NCBI RefSeq assembly: GCF_002900965.1
Contig: NZ_PJOM01000001.1
Span: 248,001 to 312,000 of the forward strand
Length of the DNA stretch: 64,000 bases
Reading direction: 5' to 3'
Source: Pseudotabrizicola formosa
Lineage (GTDB): Bacteria; Pseudomonadota; Alphaproteobacteria; Rhodobacterales; Rhodobacteraceae
Below the pieces are notes generated by a model. That model was not told where the DNA came from and made no database searches. It saw nothing but the letters and a program-made list of their open reading frames with translations. Below are positions 1 to 7,689 of the stretch, in pieces. Position numbers and translations under genes: made by a program. Numbering within the stretch: the first letter of the stretch is position 1; every line of letters starts with the position of its first letter.

Positions 1-161
1 ACAACGCAGGTCAGGGTGCCTGGCCCGTCGATATAGTCGTGGCGCACCGTTTCAGGACTTTTGGGGGTTTCATGCGCTGTGGTGCCGCCGATGGCGATGA
101 TGGCGTTCAGCAGATCGGCCATCTGTGGGGCGTCCTGCGGGGTGGCGATGCGGATGATCAT
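1..161 (-). CDS. GNAT N-acetyltransferase, N-terminal fragment
   Basis: The reverse strand reads MIIRIATPQDAPQMADLLNA and continues out of the window. A short basic beta strand followed by a PxDAPxMADLLNxI helix is the usual opening of GNAT-fold acyl-CoA-dependent acetyltransferases. The start ATG (161-159) overlaps the serB stop as ATGA, so it is probably translated after serB in the same transcript. The acetyl-CoA loop (Q/RxxGxG/A) lies outside the window, so the substrate cannot be judged. Confidence 0.7.
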   Translation of the reverse strand, partial: MIIRIATPQDAPQMADLLNAIIAIGGTTAHETPKSPETVRHDYIDGPGTLTCV

Positions 162-1033
162 GCGGCAAACTCTTCACGCCGATAGCCTTGCAGATAGAGC
201 AGGGCAGTCAGGTCACCGTGGTTGACGCGCAGGCTGCATTTCGCCGCCACCAAGGGTTTGGCGTGCAGCGCCACACCCGCACCGGCCCGGGTCAGCATGG
301 CAAGATCATTGGCCCCGTCGCCCACGGCCATGGCGTCATCGGGTGAGATCCCCAGACGGGTGGTGATCTCCAGCAGCGCATCCAGCTTGGCCTGCTTGCC
401 AAGGATCGGATCGGCGACATGCCCGGTCAGTTTCCCATCTGAAATGAGCAGCGTGTTGGCACGGTTCTCGTCAAAGCCAAGGGTCTCGGCGATGCGAGCG
501 GTGAAGGCGGTAAATCCGCCCGAAACCAGCGCGGCATAGGCGCCAGTCGCGCGCATGGTGGCCAGCAGGGCCGGACCGCCGGGCATCAGCGTGATGCGGT
601 CACGGATCACGCGGCTGATGGTTTCGGCGGGCAGGTCGCGCAACAGGCCCACCCGCTCGCGCAGGGCAGTTTCGAAATCCAGTTCGCCGTTCATCGCGCG
701 GGCGGTGATGCCTGCCACATGGGCCCCGACACCCGCCTCATCCGCCAGCTCGTCAATACACTCCTGCCGGATCATCGTGCTGTCCATATCCGCGATCAGC
801 AGGCGCTTTTTGCGGTTGGCGGCGGGCTGCACGGCAAGGTCGATCCGCAGCGCCTGCAGGCCCTCCCAGGCCTCCCACAGGTTTTTCGGGACTGCTTCCA
901 GCGGGAATTCTGCCGCCACGCCCGGATCGAGCCAGCGGGCATCGCCGCCACCCCAGGCATTGCGCAGCGACTCGACCGTCATGCGGTCCAGGACCGGCGT
1001 TTCGGGATTGGTCAGCAGCGTGGCGATGAACAT
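158..1033 (-). CDS. serB: Phosphoserine phosphatase SerB
   Basis: Hydrolyses O-phosphoserine to serine, the last step of the phosphorylated serine pathway. The 291-aa protein carries the HAD signature DMDST at residues 82-86 (nucleophile Asp82, acid/base Asp84). SGGFTAF supplies the second motif, and GDGANDLAML near the C terminus the metal-binding motif. The roughly 75-residue N-terminal extension ahead of the HAD core is normal for bacterial SerB. The open frame runs about 250 codons further upstream, but that part antisenses serC; the ATG at 1033 starts the conserved MFIATLLTNP sequence and fits the family length. It diverges from serC-serA, so all three serine-specific enzymes sit together. 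Confidence 0.95.
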   Translation of the reverse strand: MFIATLLTNPETPVLDRMTVESLRNAWGGGDARWLDPGVAAEFPLEAVPKNLWEAWEGLQALRIDLAVQPAANRKKRLLIADMDSTMIRQECIDELADEAGVGAHVAGITARAMNGELDFETALRERVGLLRDLPAETISRVIRDRITLMPGGPALLATMRATGAYAALVSGGFTAFTARIAETLGFDENRANTLLISDGKLTGHVADPILGKQAKLDALLEITTRLGISPDDAMAVGDGANDLAMLTRAGAGVALHAKPLVAAKCSLRVNHGDLTALLYLQGYRREEFAA

Positions 1034-1116
1034 GGGCAAGGTCCGTCCGGCAGGTGTTGTCGCTTTCGCGCGGTGATGCGCCGCATTACGACGATTTTCC
1101 CCCTTGCACCAGAGGG

Positions 1117-1183
1117 GCCGGCTATGTAGACGCGGCAGTGGGACACCCTTCCCCAACGAAGGGCATTTATCTGTGAGGATACC
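1117..1183 (+). ncRNA. Candidate serC-type structured 5' leader
   Basis: Just upstream of serC there is a perfect 6-bp hairpin: CCCTTC at 1146-1151, loop CCCAAC, GAAGGG at 1158-1163. A weaker GCCG/CGGC pairing precedes it. The serC ribosome binding site (GAGGA, 1175-1179) follows 12 nt after the hairpin. A conserved serC RNA motif is known upstream of the serC-serA operon in alphaproteobacteria, and both the gene order and the position next to the Shine-Dalgarno fit. I matched position and hairpin only, not the full covariance model, and the 5' boundary is a guess. Confidence 0.45.
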
Positions 1184-2341
1184 ATGGCTGATCTGATCGC
1201 CCCGGCATTGCGCCCGGCCAACCCGCGCTTTTCTTCTGGCCCCTGCGCCAAGATCCCCGGTTATTCCCTGTCGATGCTTGAAGACGCGCCCTTGGGCCGC
1301 TCGCATCGTGCGGCTGTGGGCAAATCCAAGCTGAAGGAAGCGATCGACCTGACCCGCGAAGTTCTGGGCGTGCCGGCAGAATATCGCATCGGCATCGTTC
1401 CCGGGTCTGACACCGGTGCTGTGGAAATGGCGATGTGGTCCTTGCTGGGCGCGCGCCCGGTAGAGATGCTGGCGTGGGAAAGCTTTGGCGAAGGCTGGGT
1501 GACCGATGTGGTCAAGCAGCTGAAACTGGACGCGGTGGTGAAGAAAGCCCCATACGGCCAGATCGTGGATTTCTCGACGGTCGATTTCGACAAGGATGTG
1601 GTGTTCACCTGGAACGGTACCACTTCTGGCTGCCGCCTGCCGAATGCCGACGCCATTCCCGCCGCGCGGGCAGGGCTCACCATCTGTGATGCCACCTCTG
1701 CCGCCTTTGCGATGGAGATGGACTGGGCCAAATTGGATGTGGTGACATTCAGCTGGCAGAAAGTCCTGGGCGGAGAGGGGGCGCATGGCGTGCTGATCCT
1801 GTCGCCCCGCGCAGTGGAACGGCTGGAAAGCTATACTCCAGCCTGGCCGCTGCCCAAGATTTTCCGGCTGACCGCCAAGGGCAAGCTGATCGAGGGCATA
1901 TTTGTCGGCGAGACCATCAATACCCCATCAATGCTGGCGGTCGAGGACTATCTGGTTGCGCTGAAATGGGCGAAATCGGTCGGAGGGTTCCGCGGTCTGG
2001 TAGACCGCGCGCGCGCCAATGCTCAGGTGGTCTGGGATTTCTGCGCCGCCAACCCGTGGCTGCAGAATCTGGCGGAAACACCGGAAATTGCATCGACGAC
2101 TTCGGTGTGCCTCAAGTTCTCTGATGCGCGGATTGTGGACGGTGAGGCTTTCGCCAAGGCTGTCGCCAAGCGGCTGGAAAAGGCCGGGGTCGCGTTTGAC
2201 ATCGGCGCCTACCGAGATGCGCCCGCCGGTCTGCGGATCTGGTGCGGATCGACGGTGGAGACCGCCGATGTGCAGGCGCTGATGCCGTGGATCGCCCATG
2301 CGTTTGAGGCCGAGCTTGCCGCGCAGGCGCAGGCCGCCTGA
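1184..2341 (+). CDS. serC: Phosphoserine aminotransferase SerC
   Basis: Converts 3-phosphohydroxypyruvate and glutamate to phosphoserine and 2-oxoglutarate with PLP (385 aa). The N-terminal [13 protein letters not shown] and the PLP-lysine region [17 protein letters not shown], with the Schiff-base Lys in SWQKVLG, are typical of the alphaproteobacterial type, which is longer than and different from the E. coli enzyme. GAGGA lies 5 nt before the ATG. It heads a serC-serA operon behind a hairpin leader. A REP hairpin occupies the 89-nt gap to serA. Confidence 0.95.
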   Translation: MADLIAPALRPANPRFSSGPCAKIPGYSLSMLEDAPLGRSHRAAVGKSKLKEAIDLTREVLGVPAEYRIGIVPGSDTGAVEMAMWSLLGARPVEMLAWESFGEGWVTDVVKQLKLDAVVKKAPYGQIVDFSTVDFDKDVVFTWNGTTSGCRLPNADAIPAARAGLTICDATSAAFAMEMDWAKLDVVTFSWQKVLGGEGAHGVLILSPRAVERLESYTPAWPLPKIFRLTAKGKLIEGIFVGETINTPSMLAVEDYLVALKWAKSVGGFRGLVDRARANAQVVWDFCAANPWLQNLAETPEIASTTSVCLKFSDARIVDGEAFAKAVAKRLEKAGVAFDIGAYRDAPAGLRIWCGSTVETADVQALMPWIAHAFEAELAAQAQAA

Positions 2342-2348
2342 CCGGGAT

Positions 2349-2399
2349 GGCGGGGTGAACCCCGCCCTACCCCATCCTCAGGGCGGGGTTCACCCCGCC
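2349..2399. repeat. Inverted pair of REP palindromes (serC-serA gap)
   Basis: Two copies of the palindrome GGCGGGGT-TC-ACCCCGCC face each other at 2349-2370 and 2380-2399. The first carries CTAC, the complement of the GTAG head. The head of the second is changed to TCAG. The arms can fold separately or together into one long hairpin inside the serC-serA transcript, where it could stabilise or attenuate the mRNA. The same unit recurs near 30.2, 33.6 and 48.8 kb. Confidence 0.85.
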
Positions 2400-2430
2400 G
2401 GCCCCTTTTCATTTTTCAAGGACTTCCAAA

Positions 2431-4026
2431 ATGGCCCCCAAGGTTCTCGTTTCCGACGAACTCTCTGAAACCGCCGTCCAGATCTTCCGCGACCGCGGAG
2501 TCGAGGTGGATTACATGCCCAAGCTGGGCAAGGACAAGGATGCGCTGCTGGCAGTGATCGACCAGTATGACGGCCTGGCGATCCGCTCGGCGACCAAGGC
2601 CACCGAAAAGCTGCTGGCCGCTGCCACCCGGCTGAAAGTGATCGGCCGCGCCGGCATCGGTGTCGACAATGTCGACATTCCGGCCGCGTCGAAGAAGGGC
2701 GTGATCGTGATGAACACGCCATTCGGCAATTCGATCACCACCGCCGAACATGCCATCGCGATGATGTTCGCCGTGGCGCGTCAATTGCCCGAGGCCAATG
2801 CCAGCACCCATGCCGGCCTGTGGGAAAAGTCGCGTTTCATGGGGGTGGAGCTGTTCAACAAGACGCTGGGCGTGATCGGCGCAGGCAATATTGGTGGCAT
2901 TGTCTGCGACCGCGCCGTGGGTCTGAAAATGAAGGTCGTGGCCTATGACCCCTTTCTGTCGGAAGAGCGCGCCAAGACCCTTGGCGTCACCAAGGTGGAG
3001 CTGGATGAGCTGTTGGCGCGGGCGGATTTCATCACCCTGCACGTGCCGCTGACCGACAAGACCCGCAATATTCTGGGCCGGGAAAACCTGGCCAAGACCA
3101 AGAAGGGCGTGCGCATCGTCAATTGCGCCCGCGGCGGTCTGATCGACGAGGCAGCCCTGGCCGAGGCCCTGATTTCGGGCCATGTCGCAGGCGCGGCGCT
3201 GGATGTGTTCGAGGTGGAACCGGCCAAGGAGAGCCCGCTGTTCAACCTGCCCAATGTGGTCGTCACCCCGCATCTGGGCGCCTCCACAACTGAGGCGCAA
3301 GAGAATGTGGCACTGCAGGTTGCCGAACAGATGTCCGACTACCTGCTGACCGGCGCCGTCACCAATGCGCTGAACATGCCCAATGTCACCGCCGAAGAGG
3401 CTGCCGTGATGGGCCCCTGGGTCAAGCTGGCCAGCCATCTGGGCGCTTTCATCGGTCAGATGACGGATGAACCGATCAAGGCCATCAACATCCTGTACGA
3501 TGGCCGTGTTTCGGATATGAACATCGCCGCCCTGAACCAGTCGGTGATCGCGGGGGTGCTGAAGGCCCAGAACCCAGATGTGAATCTGGTGTCGGCCCCG
3601 GTTGTGGCCAAGGACAAAGGCATCCAGATTTCAACCACCCGCCAAGACAAATCGGGCGCGTTCGATGCCTATATCAAGGTGACCATGGTGACCGACAAGC
3701 GCGAACGCTCGATCGCGGGTACCTGTTTTTCCGATGGCAAACCGCGCTTCATCCAGATCAAGGGCATCAACATCGACGCCGAGGTCGGCGAGCACATGCT
3801 CTATACCACCAACGAAGACGTGCCGGGCATCATCGGCCTGTTGGGCATGACGCTGGGCAAGAATGGCGTGAACATCGCCAACTTTACCCTAGGCCGCTCG
3901 TCCATCGGGCAGGATGCGATTGCCCTGCTGTATCTGGATCAGCCGATCAATCCAAAGGTTGTGGAAACCCTTGATAACACCGGCATGTTCCTGCAGGTCA
4001 AACCTCTGGTGTTCGAAGGCGCGTAA
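2431..4026 (+). CDS. serA: D-3-phosphoglycerate dehydrogenase SerA
   Basis: NAD-dependent oxidation of 3-phosphoglycerate, the committed step of serine synthesis. At 531 aa this is the long type: substrate and nucleotide domains to about residue 315, an intervening domain, and a C-terminal ACT domain (about 455-531, beginning near HMLYTTNEDVPGIIG) that normally senses serine. The Rossmann motif GVIGAGNIGG is near 148-157. The catalytic Arg is in NCARGGLIDE and the His in TPHLGAST. AAGGA precedes the ATG by 8 nt. It follows serC in the same direction across a REP hairpin. Confidence 0.96.
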   Translation: MAPKVLVSDELSETAVQIFRDRGVEVDYMPKLGKDKDALLAVIDQYDGLAIRSATKATEKLLAAATRLKVIGRAGIGVDNVDIPAASKKGVIVMNTPFGNSITTAEHAIAMMFAVARQLPEANASTHAGLWEKSRFMGVELFNKTLGVIGAGNIGGIVCDRAVGLKMKVVAYDPFLSEERAKTLGVTKVELDELLARADFITLHVPLTDKTRNILGRENLAKTKKGVRIVNCARGGLIDEAALAEALISGHVAGAALDVFEVEPAKESPLFNLPNVVVTPHLGASTTEAQENVALQVAEQMSDYLLTGAVTNALNMPNVTAEEAAVMGPWVKLASHLGAFIGQMTDEPIKAINILYDGRVSDMNIAALNQSVIAGVLKAQNPDVNLVSAPVVAKDKGIQISTTRQDKSGAFDAYIKVTMVTDKRERSIAGTCFSDGKPRFIQIKGINIDAEVGEHMLYTTNEDVPGIIGLLGMTLGKNGVNIANFTLGRSSIGQDAIALLYLDQPINPKVVETLDNTGMFLQVKPLVFEGA

Positions 4027-4040
4027 GCGGGCCTTCTTCC

Positions 4041-4094
4041 TTACCTGTTTTCAAATATCCCGGGGGTCCGGGGGCAGCGCCCCCGGGCTTTCCG
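4041..4094 (-). repeat. Dispersed element, GGATATTT-N3-AACAGG family
   Basis: Read on the minus strand, a G/C-rich hairpin (CCCGGGGGC / GCCCCCGG arms) is followed by GGATATTT, three bases, then AACAGG. Related copies lie at 18458-18478 and 35005-35092. Here it sits between serA and the phosphatase gene and could act as a terminator for serA. Confidence 0.55.
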
Positions 4095-4112
4095 CAAAGC
4101 AAAGGCCCGGTC

Positions 4113-4859
4113 ATGCAGCCCCGTCACACCTATGCCATCGGCGACATTCACGGCCATCTGACCCTGTTGCATGGTGCACATGACCTGATCGCACGGGACA
4201 TGGCCCGCCATGGCGCAGGGCAGGTGGTGCATGTCGGCGATCTGGTGGATCGCGGGCCGGACAGTGCCGGGGTGGTGGAATATCTGCGGGCTGGAATCGC
4301 AAAGGGGCAAGATTGGGTTGTTCTCAAGAGCAATCATGACCGGTTGTTCACAATGTTCATGAGCGACCCCATGGCCAGCGATCCGGGGCTTCGCGCCGAT
4401 TACAGTTGGCTGCATCCAAAGCTGGGCGGCGGGGAAACGCTGGCCTCTTATGGTGTGCCCAACGCGTCGGATCGTCCGATTTTCAAGGTGCATGCCGAAG
4501 CATTGGGTGCGGTACCTCAGGCGCATATTGATTTTCTGGCCACCCGCCCGGCATGGCACCGGGCGGGTGGCGTGATCTTTGTACATGCAGGGGTGCGGCC
4601 CGGTATCGCAATCGAGGATCAGGCAGAGGATGATCTGGTCTGGATCCGCAAGGGATTTCTCGACCATGACGGCCCTTTCGAGGCGCTGATCGTGCATGGC
4701 CATACCGCGGTCGACGCCGCGACGCATTATGGTAACCGGGTGAACATCGACTCTTCTGCTGCGTATGGCGGGCCGCTTTCGGCCATTGTGATCGAAGGCG
4801 AAGACGTGTTCCGTTTGACCGCCGAGGGTCGGGTACCGTTGCGGCCTGCGGGGCGGTGA
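4113..4859 (+). CDS. PPP-family metallophosphatase
   Basis: A 248-aa calcineurin-like phosphoesterase of the bacterial serine/threonine phosphatase type. It has the motif series GDIHGH (residues 9-14), GDLVDRGPDS, a GNHD-type motif seen as KSNHDR, and VHGHT, which together bind the two catalytic metals. The Gly of GNHD is replaced by Ser, a mild departure. No signal peptide or membrane segment is visible, so it is probably cytosolic. The substrate cannot be told; diadenosine-tetraphosphatase-like and protein-phosphatase roles are both known in this fold. It converges with the MFS gene after a 42-nt gap. Confidence 0.8.
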   Translation: MQPRHTYAIGDIHGHLTLLHGAHDLIARDMARHGAGQVVHVGDLVDRGPDSAGVVEYLRAGIAKGQDWVVLKSNHDRLFTMFMSDPMASDPGLRADYSWLHPKLGGGETLASYGVPNASDRPIFKVHAEALGAVPQAHIDFLATRPAWHRAGGVIFVHAGVRPGIAIEDQAEDDLVWIRKGFLDHDGPFEALIVHGHTAVDAATHYGNRVNIDSSAAYGGPLSAIVIEGEDVFRLTAEGRVPLRPAGR

Positions 4860-4901
4860 CAGGCCGACCCGTCAATCGTCACCGCCGCAAAACTGTCGGC
4901 C

Positions 4902-6017
4902 TCAGTGCTGCAATTCGGGCAGACGGCGGCACAGATAAAGGCTGAGAACGGCGCAGGTGGCGGAGACAATGGCCAGAGCGGTAAAAAATCCTCCGCTGCC
5001 CAGACGCTCCAGTACCGGCGCCAGCACCACCGGGGCGGCAATGCCGCCCACCAACCCGGCCGCAATGATGGTGGGCGCGGTGCGTGGGTCGTCGCCCATG
5101 CGGCGGCTGGCAGCGACGTAGAAGCCCGGGAAGAACAGACCTGCCGAGAGACCCATGGCCACGAAGAACACGCCGGGGCTGACGAAAATTGCCAAGGTGG
5201 CAGAAACCGTCGCGGCGATCATCGCCCCCACATAAAGCAGAAAGGGGGCTGTCAGATGCGCCGTAAAGATCAGCACAGTCCGCGCACCAAGAAACGCCAC
5301 GAAAAACGCGCTGAGCAACCGGGCCGCGGCGGCTTCTGACAGGCCAGAACGGATCAGAGCACTGGGGCCAAGACCGATCAGGGCGGCCTCGATGCCAATG
5401 CCCGCAACGGCAAACATCTGAAAGGCCAGCATCGGGCGGAAGGGGCCTGTGCTTCCGGCAGCCGGCGGCGGGGCCGCGCGCCCGGCGGGGCCGGCGCCCA
5501 GCCAGATCAGCGCGGCCAGTCCAGCGACCAGCGCATAAGACAGCGCGGGATTTGACCCCAGCCAGACAAAGACCAGCGGTGCGACAATCGCACCAGCGCC
5601 AAAGCTGGCATTCACCAGGCTGACCATGGCCGTGCCGCGCGCACCATAAGCCCGCAGGATGCGCGGGTTGAACACCACCGTCGCCAGTCCGTAGCCGGTG
5701 CCGAATGTGAGCGCGCCGACGAAGGTCACCGCTGTGCCCAAGGCGGCGGCGATCAGGGCAGCCCCGCCAAGCATGATGCCGATGCTGATCCGGGGCGAGA
5801 CTGCTGCGCCCCAGCGGTACATGGCGGCAACGCCGATGGCGCAGCCGATCCAATGCGCCGAGACCAGCCACCCGGCTTGCGCTGCGCTGAGCGACAGCGA
5901 CCGGCCAAAGGCAGGGAGCGCAGGGCCATAGAGGGATTGTCCCGCCCCCATCATGACAAAGGTGGCGATCCCCACCAGCAACAGGCCAGTGTTTGCCCGG
6001 TTCACGTCTTTCATCAT
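4902..6017 (-). CDS. MFS transporter
   Basis: A 371-aa integral membrane protein with about 12 hydrophobic segments, opening with a first helix [16 protein letters not shown] and a [11 protein letters not shown] loop. The second half is preceded by a proline/alanine-rich cytoplasmic linker ([13 protein letters not shown]), the usual split between the two six-helix halves of the major facilitator superfamily. The substrate is not evident. Two adjacent ATGs (6017, 6014) are possible; the AAAGGG just upstream favours the second. It is divergent from the thiolase gene across 124 nt. Confidence 0.8.
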   Translation of the reverse strand: MMKDVNRANTGLLLVGIATFVMMGAGQSLYGPALPAFGRSLSLSAAQAGWLVSAHWIGCAIGVAAMYRWGAAVSPRISIGIMLGGAALIAAALGTAVTFVGALTFGTGYGLATVVFNPRILRAYGARGTAMVSLVNASFGAGAIVAPLVFVWLGSNPALSYALVAGLAALIWLGAGPAGRAAPPPAAGSTGPFRPMLAFQMFAVAGIGIEAALIGLGPSALIRSGLSEAAAARLLSAFFVAFLGARTVLIFTAHLTAPFLLYVGAMIAATVSATLAIFVSPGVFFVAMGLSAGLFFPGFYVAASRRMGDDPRTAPTIIAAGLVGGIAAPVVLAPVLERLGSGGFFTALAIVSATCAVLSLYLCRRLPELQH

Positions 6018-6141
6018 GGCCCTTTTGCGCGTTGTGACGGCTCTCCTTCTCTTGGCGCGGGCGGAGTGTCAATCGACGCCGCGTCATCTTTCCCCCCGGC
6101 GCGAAATGCCGTTAGGATTGCTCAAACTCCAGGAGGTTTCG

Positions 6142-7320
6142 ATGGCCAGCTTTCCGCAAGACGTTTTTATCCTCTCCGCCACGCGCTCTGCGATTGGCGG
6201 TTTCGACGGCACCCTTGCTGGGGTGTCGCCGATTGATGTGGCCACTCAGGTGATCAGCTCTGCCCTGCGGCGGGCTGGCATTGGCGGGGCGCAGGTGGGG
6301 CAAGTGGTGATGGGCCATGTCATCAACACCGAACCGCGTGACATGTATCTGAGCCGGGTGGCTGCGATGCAGGCCGGAATCCCGGAAACTGTGCCCGCGA
6401 TGAATGTGAACCGTCTGTGCGGCTCGGGGGCGCAGGCGGTGGTGTCGGCGGTGCAGGCGCTGGTGCTGGGCGACTGCAGGATCGCGGTGGCGGGCGGGGC
6501 CGAAAGTATGAGCCGGTCTCCTTACATTCTACCGGCTGCGCGATTCGGGCAGAAGATGGGCGATGCAAAAGCTCTGGATATGATGACAGGGGCGCTGACC
6601 TGCCCGTTTGGTACCGGGCATATGGGAGTGACGGCAGAGAATGTCGCCGCGCAATATGGGATCAGCCGTGCCGCGCAGGACGCTTTCGCGTTGGAAAGCC
6701 AGAAGCGCGCGGCGCGGGCGATTGCCGAGGGCATCTTTGCAGCCCAGATCACGCCGATGCGGGTCGAGACGCGCAAGGGTGTGGTGGAATTTGCGGTGGA
6801 TGAACACCCCAAGGCAACATCGCTCGACGCCTTGGCCGGGTTGCGCCCGGTGTTTCAGAAGGACGGCACGGTGACGGCGGGAAATGCCTCTGGTATCAAC
6901 GACGGAGCGGCAGCGCTTGTTCTGTCACGCGGCTTGTTTCCGGGCGCCAAACCCCGGGCGCGGGTGATGGGTTATGCCCATGCCGGGGTAGACCCGAAGG
7001 TGATGGGCATTGGTCCGGTGCCGGCCGTCGAGGCGCTGTGCGCGCGGCTGGGATTGAAGCCTGGCGATTTTGATCTGGTGGAATCGAACGAGGCTTTTGC
7101 CGCGCAGGCCATTGCGGTGAATCGCGAATTGGGGCTGGATGCGGCCCGGGTGAACCCCAACGGCGGTGCGATTGCGCTTGGCCATCCGGTGGGCGCAACC
7201 GGGGCAATTCTGGTGGTCAAGGCATTGCACGAACTGGAGCGGACGGGCGCGCGCACCGCGCTGATCACCATGTGCATTGGCGGCGGCCAGGGCATCGCAC
7301 TGGCGATTGAACGGGTCTGA
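6142..7320 (+). CDS. Thiolase family acetyl-CoA acyltransferase
   Basis: A 392-aa thiolase. The acylated cysteine is in [11 protein letters not shown] (about residue 90), the catalytic His in [12 protein letters not shown], and the second Cys in CIGGGQG near the C terminus; NEAFAAQA is also present. An AGGAGG at 6131-6136 lies 5 nt before the ATG, which rules out the longer upstream frame. It condenses or cleaves acyl-CoAs, in polyhydroxybutyrate-type synthesis, beta-oxidation or a BktB-like role. A second thiolase next to phaB at 56 kb is the better candidate for PHB synthesis, so this copy may serve degradation or longer chains. Confidence 0.88.
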   Translation: MASFPQDVFILSATRSAIGGFDGTLAGVSPIDVATQVISSALRRAGIGGAQVGQVVMGHVINTEPRDMYLSRVAAMQAGIPETVPAMNVNRLCGSGAQAVVSAVQALVLGDCRIAVAGGAESMSRSPYILPAARFGQKMGDAKALDMMTGALTCPFGTGHMGVTAENVAAQYGISRAAQDAFALESQKRAARAIAEGIFAAQITPMRVETRKGVVEFAVDEHPKATSLDALAGLRPVFQKDGTVTAGNASGINDGAAALVLSRGLFPGAKPRARVMGYAHAGVDPKVMGIGPVPAVEALCARLGLKPGDFDLVESNEAFAAQAIAVNRELGLDAARVNPNGGAIALGHPVGATGAILVVKALHELERTGARTALITMCIGGGQGIALAIERV

Positions 7321-7686
7321 TCACCAGCGCGTCTGTTCTCCGCCTTCTGCGCCATGAAAGCGTCTGCACGAAGGCAGCGGCATCGGTCTGCGCGCTAAAG
7401 GGGTCCGTCAGTCGCTGTGGGTAGCATTGCCGCTGCTGCGGACTGCCACCACCGGCACAGTGAATGCCCGGCACAAGGGATCACAGGTCAAACGCCCTGC
7501 AAGCCCGGGGCGGATAACCGTATGGCAACACCACGCCTCTGGGTCGGCGCAGGGTGCGTCCGGCCGTCCGCCGGCGCCATGTCCCTGGCACTGATGACAT
7601 GATTTGTCATGTTAATCAGTCTTTCATGCTGCCGCCCCTAAGGTCCGCCATGGCCCCGCGGCAGAAAGCGGAACGGGGAACGGATC
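7321..7686. other. 366-nt gap with a dyad ahead of the kinase
   Basis: I find no convincing gene: the short open frames lack ribosome binding sites and recognisable sequence. Near the 3' end there is an inverted repeat, ATGACA at 7594-7599 and TGTCAT at 7605-7610 with a 5-nt spacer, about 80 nt before the kinase start. It is followed by an AT-richer stretch, so it is a possible operator or promoter region. Confidence 0.4.
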
Positions 7687-7689
7687 GTG

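Noticed and set aside
1034-1786. N-terminal extension of the serB reading frame (251 more codons)
   Set aside because: It runs antisense through the serB-serC intergenic region and into serC, has no family sequence, and the ATG at 1033 gives the standard SerB.
7417-7602. 61-aa ORF in the gap before the hybrid kinase
   Set aside because: No ribosome binding site, no recognisable sequence and a composition expected of non-coding high-GC DNA.
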